Shown here in pieces: positions 1 through 6,474 of a DNA stretch of 24,457 nt. How positions within the stretch are numbered: the stretch's first letter is position 1; every line of letters starts with the position of its first letter. The notes below the pieces were generated by a model, which saw only the letters and a list, made by a program, of their open reading frames with translations, was not told where the DNA came from and did not search any database. Origin of the DNA: JAICLL01 sp035252155 (GTDB lineage Bacteria; Planctomycetota; Planctomycetia; Pirellulales; JAICIG01); the NCBI GenBank assembly GCA_035252155.1, contig DATFDL010000005.1, positions 1 through 24,457 on the forward strand, in the 5' to 3' direction. Made by a program: the position numbers and the translations under genes.

Positions 1-30
1 CGGAACGCCACGGAGGGCGTTCCCTACAGA
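1..30. repeat. Dispersed CTGTAGGGAACGCC palindromic repeat, copy 1
   Basis: The first 30 bases match 9091-9120 with one mismatch, and match 9029-9057 in inverted orientation. The unit reads TCTGTAGGGAACGCCCTCC on the opposite strand. The CTA at 24-26 inside this copy supplies the TAG stop of the adjacent minus-strand zinc-ribbon gene, so the repeat edge lies inside its last codons. I see three copies in 24 kb, so it is a dispersed intergenic element. The copy may continue beyond the left edge of the window. Confidence 0.85.
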
Positions 31-515
31 CGTTTTTTAATGCCCTCCTGAGAGCCGATCAGTTGGCTCTCGCGGGCGGCCTGTTGGCGGTAACGCTCGT
101 GGGTTTCCAGGTCGAACCTCTCATGATGCTCCAGCGCGGAAATGTGCCGATATTGCGCGCCGCAGCGGTAACACGCCAGGGAGTCGGGCACGATCAGATA
201 GAGCACCAGATCGGCCATAGCCGTGGCAAACAAAACCGCAAAAGTCGCCGTAGTCCAATAGAAATACCACGTCACGCAACTCGCGGCGAAGCCCGCTGCC
301 ACAATCGCCACGCCCAGCCGCTGCGGAAAATCTTTCCGCACAAACAGATCGGTGCTGGGACAAACCAGGCAGCGAGTCAGTGCCCCCTCGTGCCAGGCGT
401 CGGGCGGAGGCAATAGCTCCAAGCCGCAGTGCGCGCATACCACCGGAGCGCAATTGGCCGACACTTCGGTATCAGAAGCCTGCTCACACCGCGGGCAGGA
501 GAAACTCAGTCGCAT
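24..515 (-). CDS. Membrane-anchored double zinc-ribbon protein, function unknown
   Basis: A 163-residue protein with four CxxC pairs: C7/C10, C27/C30, C49/C52 and C115/C118. The first two pairs form an N-terminal zinc ribbon. The third and fourth are separated by two hydrophobic segments (about 67-84 and 88-109), so the second ribbon would have to close across a membrane hairpin. The C-terminus is charged and probably helical. It is the last gene of a minus-strand cluster, starting 7 bp after the preceding membrane-protein gene, which suggests cotranscription. Its final codons and stop come from a dispersed repeat, so the extreme C-terminus may be a recent alteration. I know no function for it; a role in metal sensing or as an adaptor would be a guess. 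Confidence 0.8.
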   Translation of the reverse strand: MRLSFSCPRCEQASDTEVSANCAPVVCAHCGLELLPPPDAWHEGALTRCLVCPSTDLFVRKDFPQRLGVAIVAAGFAASCVTWYFYWTTATFAVLFATAMADLVLYLIVPDSLACYRCGAQYRHISALEHHERFDLETHERYRQQAARESQLIGSQEGIKKRL

Positions 516-522
516 CGTTCCA

Positions 523-1281
523 TCATAACGGAAAATCGGACGAGCGCGACAGTAGCTGAGCCGTCAATTCGCCCAGAAAGGTGACGATAACGCCAACATA
601 CAGGATGCCCGTGGCGCTCTGCGTGTTGGGCACTTTGAGCGTCTGGCGGGCCACGACGGCCACGGCCATCGCGCCCACCACGCCGGTCAGCCATCGCAGA
701 CTGATAAACAGCCATTGATCGGTGGCGAAGGGCCCGGCGGTCCGGAACGCCAACGCCAAGCCGAGGCCGCTGAGCACCGCCCGCAACGCGACCGCCCCGA
801 TCAGGCCGGCCGTCAGTCGCATCAGCGGCGCCAGCGACATGCCGGGCGAATTGAGGTACCAATGTCCCAGCAACATGGCCGCCATCGTGACGCCGAGCAC
901 GGCACCGCCACAAATCGGATCGAGTCGCCACAGCCAAACGCCCGCCGCTGAGCCGTCCTGCGGCGCGGCGGCCAGCCATGTCCCCGTGAGGCATGTGGCG
1001 GCGATCGCAGCCAGTGCCAGCAGGCCCGGCCCGGCCAACTCGTACAACCAGAATGCAGCCCCACAATAACTCAGCGCCGCCGCGGCGATAGGCGGCCACA
1101 GCGGCAGCGGCGCGTCGGCCGGTGAGGCCCAGGCCACCAGCCCGGCCAGCACATTCAATCCGAACAAGACGTACAGGTTGTTGCGGTAAAATCCGCTGGT
1201 AACTCGTCGTGGCGAAGTGACCGCCATCGCCCCGGCCATGCCCAGCGACAGCCGCAGCAAGAATTGAAAAAGGATCTGCAC
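523..1281 (-). CDS. Multi-pass integral membrane protein, unknown function
   Basis: A 252-residue, strongly hydrophobic protein with about seven predicted membrane spans (for example residues 31-52, 66-80, 83-104, 122-140, 154-176, 190-210 and 221-245). There is no recognisable catalytic motif. The N-terminus has a short amphipathic stretch and a basic loop near residues 24-32. It starts 12 bp after the folE stop and ends 7 bp before the zinc-ribbon gene, so it is probably in the same transcript. Nothing seen in the sequence points to pterin transport. I treat it as a lineage-restricted membrane protein. The reading frame is secure because of its length, hydrophobic pattern and tight packing. 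Confidence 0.8.
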   Translation of the reverse strand: MQILFQFLLRLSLGMAGAMAVTSPRRVTSGFYRNNLYVLFGLNVLAGLVAWASPADAPLPLWPPIAAAALSYCGAAFWLYELAGPGLLALAAIAATCLTGTWLAAAPQDGSAAGVWLWRLDPICGGAVLGVTMAAMLLGHWYLNSPGMSLAPLMRLTAGLIGAVALRAVLSGLGLALAFRTAGPFATDQWLFISLRWLTGVVGAMAVAVVARQTLKVPNTQSATGILYVGVIVTFLGELTAQLLSRSSDFPL

Positions 1282-1293
1282 GTCGTTCCGCGA

Positions 1294-1935
1294 TCAGCGT
1301 CGGTCGCCGTAAATCAGGTTCATGATTTCCGACCGGCTGGAGAGATGCGAGCGAAAGACGCCGCGCATGGCCGAAGTGACGCACAGGCTGCCGGGCTTGC
1401 GGATGCCGCGAATGGTCATGCAGGTGTGCGTAGCCTCGATCACCACGGCCACGCCCTTGGCCTCGAGCTCGTCGACCAGCAGATCGGCGATGCTCTCGGT
1501 CATCCGCTCTTGCACCTGCGGCCGGCGCGCGATCAGTTCGACGACGCGGGCCAGTTTGCTCAGCCCAATGACTTTGCCCGCCGGCAGATAGCCGATGTGG
1601 GCCTCGCCCATGAAGGGCAGCATGTGGTGTTCGCACATACTGTTGAAGCTGATGTTTTTGACCAGGACGACTTCGTCGTATTTTTCGGTGAAGAATTTTT
1701 TTAAATGTTGCCGAGGGTCGTCGTGCAGGCCGCTGAACAGTTCGGCATACATCCGGGCCACTCGGGCGGGCGTCTCGCGCAGACCCTCGCGGTCGGGATC
1801 CTCGCCCACGGCCGCCAGAATCTCGCGCACGGCCCGCTCGATCCGCGGCCGATCGACCCCCGACGAGGCCAGCGCGGCGGCCACTTCGTCTTCGCCGTTA
1901 GTGCAAGGGGGAGCGAGGTTCGCGCGTTCGGGCAT
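1294..1935 (-). CDS. folE: GTP cyclohydrolase I
   Basis: A 213-residue enzyme of the FolE family. It converts GTP to 7,8-dihydroneopterin triphosphate, the first step of tetrahydrofolate and other pterin synthesis, in the cytoplasm. The zinc site is intact: C101 and H104 in SMCEHHMLPF, and C172 in ATHTCMTIRG. The substrate-binding GYLPAGKVIGLSKLAR segment and the ERMTESIADLL helix are also present. Length is normal for the bacterial type IA enzyme; the N-terminal 30 residues are variable, as is usual. It lies 55 bp after an FHA-domain gene and 12 bp before a membrane-protein gene on the same strand. There is no sign of a pterin-responsive riboswitch in the short upstream gap. Confidence 0.97.
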   Translation of the reverse strand: MPERANLAPPCTNGEDEVAAALASSGVDRPRIERAVREILAAVGEDPDREGLRETPARVARMYAELFSGLHDDPRQHLKKFFTEKYDEVVLVKNISFNSMCEHHMLPFMGEAHIGYLPAGKVIGLSKLARVVELIARRPQVQERMTESIADLLVDELEAKGVAVVIEATHTCMTIRGIRKPGSLCVTSAMRGVFRSHLSSRSEIMNLIYGDRR

Positions 1936-1990
1936 CGGAGTGAGTTGCTTCTATCTCAAGCGCCGGTGGATTCGGAGGGATACTTCGATC

Positions 1991-2437
1991 CTAGGGAGGC
2001 GGCGGGGGGCGGTCAAGCAGCGACGTCGGCAACTTGTCGGTCGAGCCGTTGGCCCATTCGCCCAGCGAGGTCGTTTTCGCCTCTTGCGAATCGTCGGCCG
2101 ATGACGGCGGACCATCGTCACTGCGATCGGGCGGCAGCGAACCGGCCTGGTGTTCGTAGCAAACCACGAACGTGCAAGCGCCGAGCGTCAGTTTGTCGCC
2201 TGGCAGCAGCACCGCCTCGGCCACGTGGCTGCGGTTTACGCGGGTGCCGTTTTTCGAGCCGAGATCGCGGACCACCAGTGTGGCGCTCACGCGGTCGATC
2301 TCGCAGTGGCGGCGGCTCAGCGTGCGGTCGGATAATTGAATGTCGGCCTTGGCGCCGCGTCCCAACACCACCGGCAGTTTTTCCAAGGCCACGATCTGCG
2401 GCAATCCAGCGTTCAGGCTGATGAGCTTGGCCTTCAT
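1991..2437 (-). CDS. FHA-domain protein
   Basis: A 148-residue protein that is almost entirely one forkhead-associated domain (about 1-95) plus an acidic, then proline-rich tail ending in a run of prolines. The phosphothreonine-binding motifs are clear: LGRG at 25-28, LSRRH at 40-44 and SKNGTRVN at 61-68. FHA domains bind phosphothreonine peptides, so this is probably an adaptor in Ser/Thr kinase signalling, which is abundant in planctomycetes. No kinase gene lies in this window. I chose the ATG at 2437 because the preceding in-frame residues show no domain similarity and lie in the intergenic region facing trpB. It is the first gene of the FHA-folE-membrane-zinc-ribbon cluster. Confidence 0.9.
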   Translation of the reverse strand: MKAKLISLNAGLPQIVALEKLPVVLGRGAKADIQLSDRTLSRRHCEIDRVSATLVVRDLGSKNGTRVNRSHVAEAVLLPGDKLTLGACTFVVCYEHQAGSLPPDRSDDGPPSSADDSQEAKTTSLGEWANGSTDKLPTSLLDRPPPPP

Positions 2438-2570
2438 ATGATTTGATCGGCCGCCGACGAAGAAAGCACCCGCAATATCATAGCGTCGGCACCCTTGACC
2501 GCGTAGAGCCGGGGGGTGAAGATGGAAAATTCCACCGCCTACGGCCAAGATTGTGGGCAGTTTTCGCCCG

Positions 2571-3791
2571 ATGCCTTTCACCCGAATGCCCGCCACCAAC
2601 TCGCTGCCCGACGCCACCGGACGATTCGGCCAGTTCGGCGGGCGGTACGTTCCCGAGACGCTCACACGAGCGCTCGACGAATTGGCGGCCGCCTACGACG
2701 CCGCCCGGAGCGACCCGGCGTTCGACGCGGAGTTGCAACGGCTGTTCCAACGTTTCGTGGGCCGCCCGTCGCCGCTTTACCACGCCCAGCGACTCAGTCG
2801 CCTGTGCGGCGGAGCACAGATCTATTTCAAACGCGAAGATCTCAACCACACCGGCGCGCACAAGATCAACAACACCCTGGGACAGGCGCTGCTGACGCTG
2901 CGCATGGGCAAGCCGCGGGTGATCGCCGAGACCGGTGCCGGTCAGCATGGGGTGGCTACTGCCACGGCGTGCGCCCACTTTGGGCTGCAATGCGTGGTCT
3001 ACATGGGCGAGGAAGATATTCGCCGCCAAAAGCTGAATGTGTTCAACATGCGAATGATGGGGGCCGAAGTGCGGCCGGTCAGCAGCGGCTCGCGCACCCT
3101 GCGCGACGCCATCAATGAAGCCCTGCGCGACTGGATGAGCAGCGTCGAGCACACCCATTACATCATCGGCTCGGTGGTCGGCCCGCATCCCTTTCCAAGG
3201 ATCGTGCGAGATTTTCAGTCGGTCATCGGCCGCGAGACCATCGAGCAGTGCCAGCGGCAGCTTGGCCACCTGCCCGACCTGGTGGTGGCTTGCGTGGGCG
3301 GCGGCAGTAACGCGGCCGGCATGTTTTATCCATTCATCGAGCATGGCTCGGTCGAGCTGGTCGGTGTCGAAGCAGGCGGGCGATCGTCACGTCCGGGCGA
3401 TCATGCTTCGCCGCTTTCGTTCGGCTCGCCCGGCGTGCTACACGGCAGCTATAGCTATGTGATGCAAGATGAGGACGGCCAGACGTGCGACGTGCATTCG
3501 ATCTCGGCGGGCCTCGATTATCCCGGTGTCGGCCCCGAGCACAGTTATTGGAAAGACGCCGGCCGCGTGCGCTATATATATTGTCGCGACGACGAGGCGT
3601 TGGCTGCGTTCGACCTGGTGGCCCGCAATGAAGGCATTTTGCCCGCTCTGGAAAGCTCGCACGCGGTGGCCAAGGCGATGGAGCTGGCCCGCGGTCGTCC
3701 GGCCGAGCACGCGATTGTGGTTTGTCTATCGGGCCGCGGCGACAAAGACGCTTTTGAGGTGGCGCGACTGCGCGGGGAGTCTATTGACTAG
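2571..3791 (+). CDS. trpB: Tryptophan synthase beta subunit
   Basis: TrpB, the PLP-dependent subunit that joins indole and L-serine to make tryptophan in the cytoplasmic alpha2-beta2 complex. Visible family motifs are GRFGQFGGRYVPETL at the N-terminus, the PLP lysine in HTGAHKINNTLGQ (K98 with this start), the phosphate-binding CVGGGSNAAG loop and the GILPALESSHAV segment near the C-terminus. Length (406 residues) is normal. Three starts are possible: GTG 2553, ATG 2571 and ATG 2586. None has a good ribosome-binding site; 2586 gives the shortest N-terminus and 2571 is a compromise. A GGTGAAG followed by ATG at 2522 is out of frame. trpA follows on the same strand after a 239-bp gap occupied mainly by a palindromic element. 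Confidence 0.97.
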   Translation: MPFTRMPATNSLPDATGRFGQFGGRYVPETLTRALDELAAAYDAARSDPAFDAELQRLFQRFVGRPSPLYHAQRLSRLCGGAQIYFKREDLNHTGAHKINNTLGQALLTLRMGKPRVIAETGAGQHGVATATACAHFGLQCVVYMGEEDIRRQKLNVFNMRMMGAEVRPVSSGSRTLRDAINEALRDWMSSVEHTHYIIGSVVGPHPFPRIVRDFQSVIGRETIEQCQRQLGHLPDLVVACVGGGSNAAGMFYPFIEHGSVELVGVEAGGRSSRPGDHASPLSFGSPGVLHGSYSYVMQDEDGQTCDVHSISAGLDYPGVGPEHSYWKDAGRVRYIYCRDDEALAAFDLVARNEGILPALESSHAVAKAMELARGRPAEHAIVVCLSGRGDKDAFEVARLRGESID

Positions 3792-3803
3792 GGCGTCATG
3801 TAA

Positions 3804-3988
3804 GGGTGCCACGGCATCCACCGCGGCGCATGCGGCCTCGAATTTCGCGTTCGACATACATCGCGCGGCGGACGCCGTGCGAGGCCCAACAGCCGCCCGG
3901 TGGCACGATTCGGCACGGCGTCCGTCGCGGCGGCAGCGTTTGCGGCGATTGCAACGGCATTTGCGCCGCGACGGATGCCGTGGCACCC
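3804..3988. repeat. 185-bp double-palindrome (BIME/MITE-like) element between trpB and trpA
   Basis: The ends form inverted repeats of 25 bp (3804-3828 and 3964-3988), identical at 23 positions and beginning GGGTGCCACGGCATCC. Inside are a second pair of inverted arms, 3864-3880 and 3913-3929, identical at 16 of 17 positions. The inner arms are diverged copies of the outer ones, with the core CACGGCRTCCRYCGCGGCG. The element is therefore four related arms making two adjacent palindromes. No coding capacity or clear target-site duplication is seen. It lies wholly in the trpB-trpA spacer and would be transcribed with them if the two genes share a message, forming strong RNA hairpins. Confidence 0.8.
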
Positions 3989-4030
3989 AATGGTTTACTG
4001 AAACAACGCATCGAAAACGCACCTCTACCC

Positions 4031-4843
4031 ATGTCGGCCATCGACCAACTTTTCCAACGCCTGAAGGCCGAGCGCCGAAAAGCGCTGATGCCGTTCGTCA
4101 CGGCCGGCGACCCCGACTTGGAGTTCACGGCCGATGTGCTGGCCGAGCTCGTGCGCCGCGGGGCCCATCTCTGCGAAGTGGGTATTCCGTATAGCGACCC
4201 CGTCGCCGACGGCCCGGTGATCCAGGCCTCGTATACGCGGGCCTTGGCCAAGCGGATCAAGCTCGCGCAAATCACCCAGATGCTCGCGCGGGTCAGCCCG
4301 AAGCTTCCGGCCCCGCTGGTGACGATGGTGAGCTACGCGATCATCCATCGGCACGGACTGGCAAAGTACGTCGATGAGGCGCGGGCGGCCGGCGTGGCGG
4401 GGGCCATCGTGCCCGATTTGTTGGTCGAAGAGTCGGACGAATTGGCGGAAATTTGCCGGGCCGCCGATTTCAACCTGATCCAGCTCGTCACGCCCACGAC
4501 CCCCCGCGACCGGGCCTTGCGCATCGCTGAGCGCTCGACCGGTTTTCTTTACTATGTATCCGTCACCGGCATCACGGGCGAGCGGACCGCGTTGCCCCAG
4601 CAATTGATCGACAACGTCTGTTGGCTGCGCGAGCAAACGGCGACTCCCATCTGCATCGGCTTTGGCATTAGCCACCCCGAGCACGTGCGGCTGCTTGCCC
4701 CGGTGGCCGATGGGCTGATCGTCGGATCGGCGATTGTGCGGCGAGTGGCCGCGGCCGACCACCATCCGCGGGCCGAAGTGCTTCGCGAGGTGGGCGAGTA
4801 CGTCGGCGGATTGCTCGACGCGCTGACGCTCGTTCAGGACTAA
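4031..4843 (+). CDS. trpA: Tryptophan synthase alpha subunit
   Basis: TrpA cleaves indole-3-glycerol phosphate to indole and glyceraldehyde 3-phosphate and passes indole to TrpB. With the ATG at 4031 the protein is 270 residues, and the catalytic residues fall at E49 (CEVGIPYSDP) and D60 (PVADGP), the same numbers as in the enteric enzymes, which supports this start. Other family motifs are LMPFVTAGDP near residue 20, the CIGFGIS phosphate loop and GLIVGSAIV. There is no clear ribosome-binding site. The reading frame stays open upstream through the whole palindromic element back to 3806, but those residues look like translated repeat, not protein. trpB lies upstream and an LRR gene 43 bp downstream. 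Confidence 0.97.
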   Translation: MSAIDQLFQRLKAERRKALMPFVTAGDPDLEFTADVLAELVRRGAHLCEVGIPYSDPVADGPVIQASYTRALAKRIKLAQITQMLARVSPKLPAPLVTMVSYAIIHRHGLAKYVDEARAAGVAGAIVPDLLVEESDELAEICRAADFNLIQLVTPTTPRDRALRIAERSTGFLYYVSVTGITGERTALPQQLIDNVCWLREQTATPICIGFGISHPEHVRLLAPVADGLIVGSAIVRRVAAADHHPRAEVLREVGEYVGGLLDALTLVQD

Positions 4844-4886
4844 ACGCCCCGCGCCTCCTGCCCCCGGCATTGTCACGGAAGAATCC

Positions 4887-5636
4887 ATGCCATCCTGTCG
4901 TTCTCGCCGGCCGCTTCAGTTCAGTCTGGGAACGTTGCTGCTGGCGGTGACCGGCTTGAGCATCTGGCTGGGCGTGCAGACCAAGGCCGCTCGGCTGCAA
5001 CGAGCGATTGCGGCCGACATCCGACGGTTGGGCGGCCAAGTCTATTACGATTGGCAGCTCGACGATGAGGATCGCGAAACCGGGCGAACCGAGCCTCCCG
5101 GTCCGGTTTGGTTGCGGCGTTGGATCGGCGACGACTATTTCCAGACGGCGGTTACCGCTTATCTGATGTACGTACCGTGCCGTGACGGTGACTTCCCTGC
5201 GATTGAAAACATGCCTGCCTTGCAAACCGTATCGCTCGAGGGCACCGAAATCGGCGATGCCACTCTGCCGCGGCTCGCTCGGCTGCGGCGGCTTCGCTTT
5301 CTCAACCTCTCCGAGACGAAAATTACCGACAAAGGCGCGGCGGAGCTCAATCGGCTGAGCTGCCTGACGACGCTTTGGATTTGTCCGAGCGACGCGCCGA
5401 CCGACGAGTCGGTGAGCGATGCGGGCCTGAAGCAACTTCGAGGTCTCCGAGAGTTGAAGTCGTTGGCGTTGGGCGGCAGCGGCATCACCGACGCCAGCAT
5501 AGCGGTGCTTGCCGAGTTCAAGCATCTGCGGGAGCTTTACCTGCTCGACACCGCCATCACCGCCGACGGCTGGGTGAGGCTTCGCAATAGTCTTCCTGAT
5601 TGCGAAGTGATGAATGGCTTCGACGAATGGCGGTGA
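4887..5636 (+). CDS. Leucine-rich-repeat protein with N-terminal membrane anchor
   Basis: A 249-residue protein. It begins with a basic stretch and one membrane segment (about 10-30) carrying the RRPLQFSLGTLLLAV motif seen in many planctomycete proteins. The region from about residue 105 to 240 contains leucine-rich repeats of the LxxLxxLxLxxTxIxDxG type, such as LRFLNLSETKITDKG and LKSLALGGSGITDAS. LRRs usually bind proteins, so this is probably an anchored protein-interaction module; its side of the membrane is unknown. GGAAG lies 6 bases before the ATG, supporting the start. It follows trpA by 43 bp and may be cotranscribed with it, but nothing suggests a role in tryptophan synthesis. Hairpins follow the stop codon. 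Confidence 0.88.
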   Translation: MPSCRSRRPLQFSLGTLLLAVTGLSIWLGVQTKAARLQRAIAADIRRLGGQVYYDWQLDDEDRETGRTEPPGPVWLRRWIGDDYFQTAVTAYLMYVPCRDGDFPAIENMPALQTVSLEGTEIGDATLPRLARLRRLRFLNLSETKITDKGAAELNRLSCLTTLWICPSDAPTDESVSDAGLKQLRGLRELKSLALGGSGITDASIAVLAEFKHLRELYLLDTAITADGWVRLRNSLPDCEVMNGFDEWR

Positions 5637-5647
5637 ACGCTCACCGC
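5630..5647 (+). terminator. Hairpin overlapping the LRR gene stop codon
   Basis: GCGGTGA (5630-5636) pairs with TCACCGC (5641-5647) around an ACGC tetraloop. The stem includes the stop codon. There is no T tract, so a terminator role is only possible; it could also protect the 3' end of the message. Confidence 0.35.
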
Positions 5648-5709
5648 GCTCGCGCGGGTCGATCAATCGTTGCGGTCGCCAAAGTTTGCGCGATTGGTTG
5701 CCCGAGGCG

Positions 5710-5737
5710 CGACCGTCGGAACGGTCGGAAAAATTTT
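5710..5737 (+). terminator. Candidate terminator downstream of the LRR gene
   Basis: CGACCGT (5710-5716) and ACGGTCG (5721-5727) form a perfect 7-bp stem with a CGGA loop, followed by GAAAAATTTT. The short T run makes it the best intrinsic-terminator candidate for the plus-strand trp-LRR unit, but it is weak. The rest of the 269-bp gap (5637-5905) before the convergent MazG-like gene shows no coding signal. Confidence 0.35.
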
Positions 5738-5905
5738 ACGCGAGAATCGCTCCGCACTATTGCATCGTGTTCGCGCTTTCGCTAGAGTGACGCATGTGGT
5801 TGATTGAATTGACGTCGTCAAGCAACGCCTTCAAGCAACCACGCGACCTCGAGGTCGACGGCTGTGAGGTTTCCTTGTTGGAGACCAAAGCGGCGCTGGG
5901 AGTCG

Positions 5906-6283
5906 TTACCTCGAGGTTTTTTTCTGCGCCTCCGCCGTGTACCGGCCGCGATATTCGGCCGCCGGATATTTCTGGGCGTTCTTGATTATCTTGTCGCCGA
6001 GCGCCGCGGCGACATCGAGCCCGAGTTCGTTGGCCAAGGCCAGCGCGTAGCACACGACATCAGCCAGTTCCTCGCCCACGGCCTGCAGCTTGTCAGGGTG
6101 GGTCGCGACCGCTCGGGACTCGTCTGGAGTAAGCCATTGAAAATGCTCCATCAGTTCCGCGGCCTCGATGGCCAGCGACATGGCCAGATTCTTGGGCGAA
6201 TGAAATTGCCGCCAGTCGCGCTCGTCGACGAAGTTACGCACGATCTCGCGCAACTGGCTCACGGTGGTTTGGTCGTCGGTCAT
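5906..6283 (-). CDS. MazG-like nucleotide pyrophosphohydrolase
   Basis: A 125-residue all-alpha NTP pyrophosphohydrolase of the compact MazG/dCTPase (RS21-C6-like) group, which hydrolyses nucleoside triphosphates to monophosphate and pyrophosphate and cleans the nucleotide pool. The magnesium-binding pattern is intact: E40-x-x-E43 in LAIEAAELMEHF and E72-x-x-D75 in EELADVVCYALALANELGLD. DERDWRQFHSPKNLAMSL near residue 20 matches the substrate-pocket region of the family. Length is typical. The exact substrate, perhaps dCTP or a modified dNTP, cannot be read from sequence. It is a single gene transcribed away from the DUF1549 gene, with a palindromic repeat only five bases upstream of its start. 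Confidence 0.9.
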   Translation of the reverse strand: MTDDQTTVSQLREIVRNFVDERDWRQFHSPKNLAMSLAIEAAELMEHFQWLTPDESRAVATHPDKLQAVGEELADVVCYALALANELGLDVAAALGDKIIKNAQKYPAAEYRGRYTAEAQKKTSR

Positions 6284-6287
6284 GGAC

Positions 6288-6308
6288 GTCAGGCCGTGAA
6301 AGCCTGAC
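6288..6308. repeat. GTCAGGC...GCCTGAC palindrome upstream of the MazG-like gene
   Basis: GTCAGGC (6288-6294) and GCCTGAC (6302-6308) form a perfect 7-bp stem with a 7-nt loop. The palindrome begins five bases before the ATG of the minus-strand MazG-like gene, so it would sit in the 5' leader of that message. The form resembles short palindromes scattered through planctomycete genomes, from memory only. A role in translation control is possible but unsupported. Confidence 0.6.
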
Positions 6309-6474
6309 CTACGCGGTTGCTTGCCATAAACCCTGCTGTCGGTGCATAATAGACTGGTTAAGTTTACCCGCCTGACAGCCGAACGTCATTCCCTCCCGAC
6401 GGCCGTCGAACAACTACGAGGACTCGCTCCGCATGGTGGGCCAGAATCTGGTGCATCAGAATCCCGCGCGACCG

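Noticed and set aside
2516..3118. Plus-strand frame with a good GGTGAAG site before the ATG at 2522, as a trp leader peptide or gene
   Set aside because: It has no run of Trp codons, no visible attenuator hairpins, and overlaps trpB in another frame.
3804..3988. Complete insertion sequence
   Set aside because: Only 185 bp, with no transposase frame and no clear target-site duplication.
3806..4030. N-terminal extension of trpA through the palindromic element
   Set aside because: The frame is open, but the residues come from the repeat, and the start at 4031 places E49 and D60 exactly at the usual TrpA numbers.
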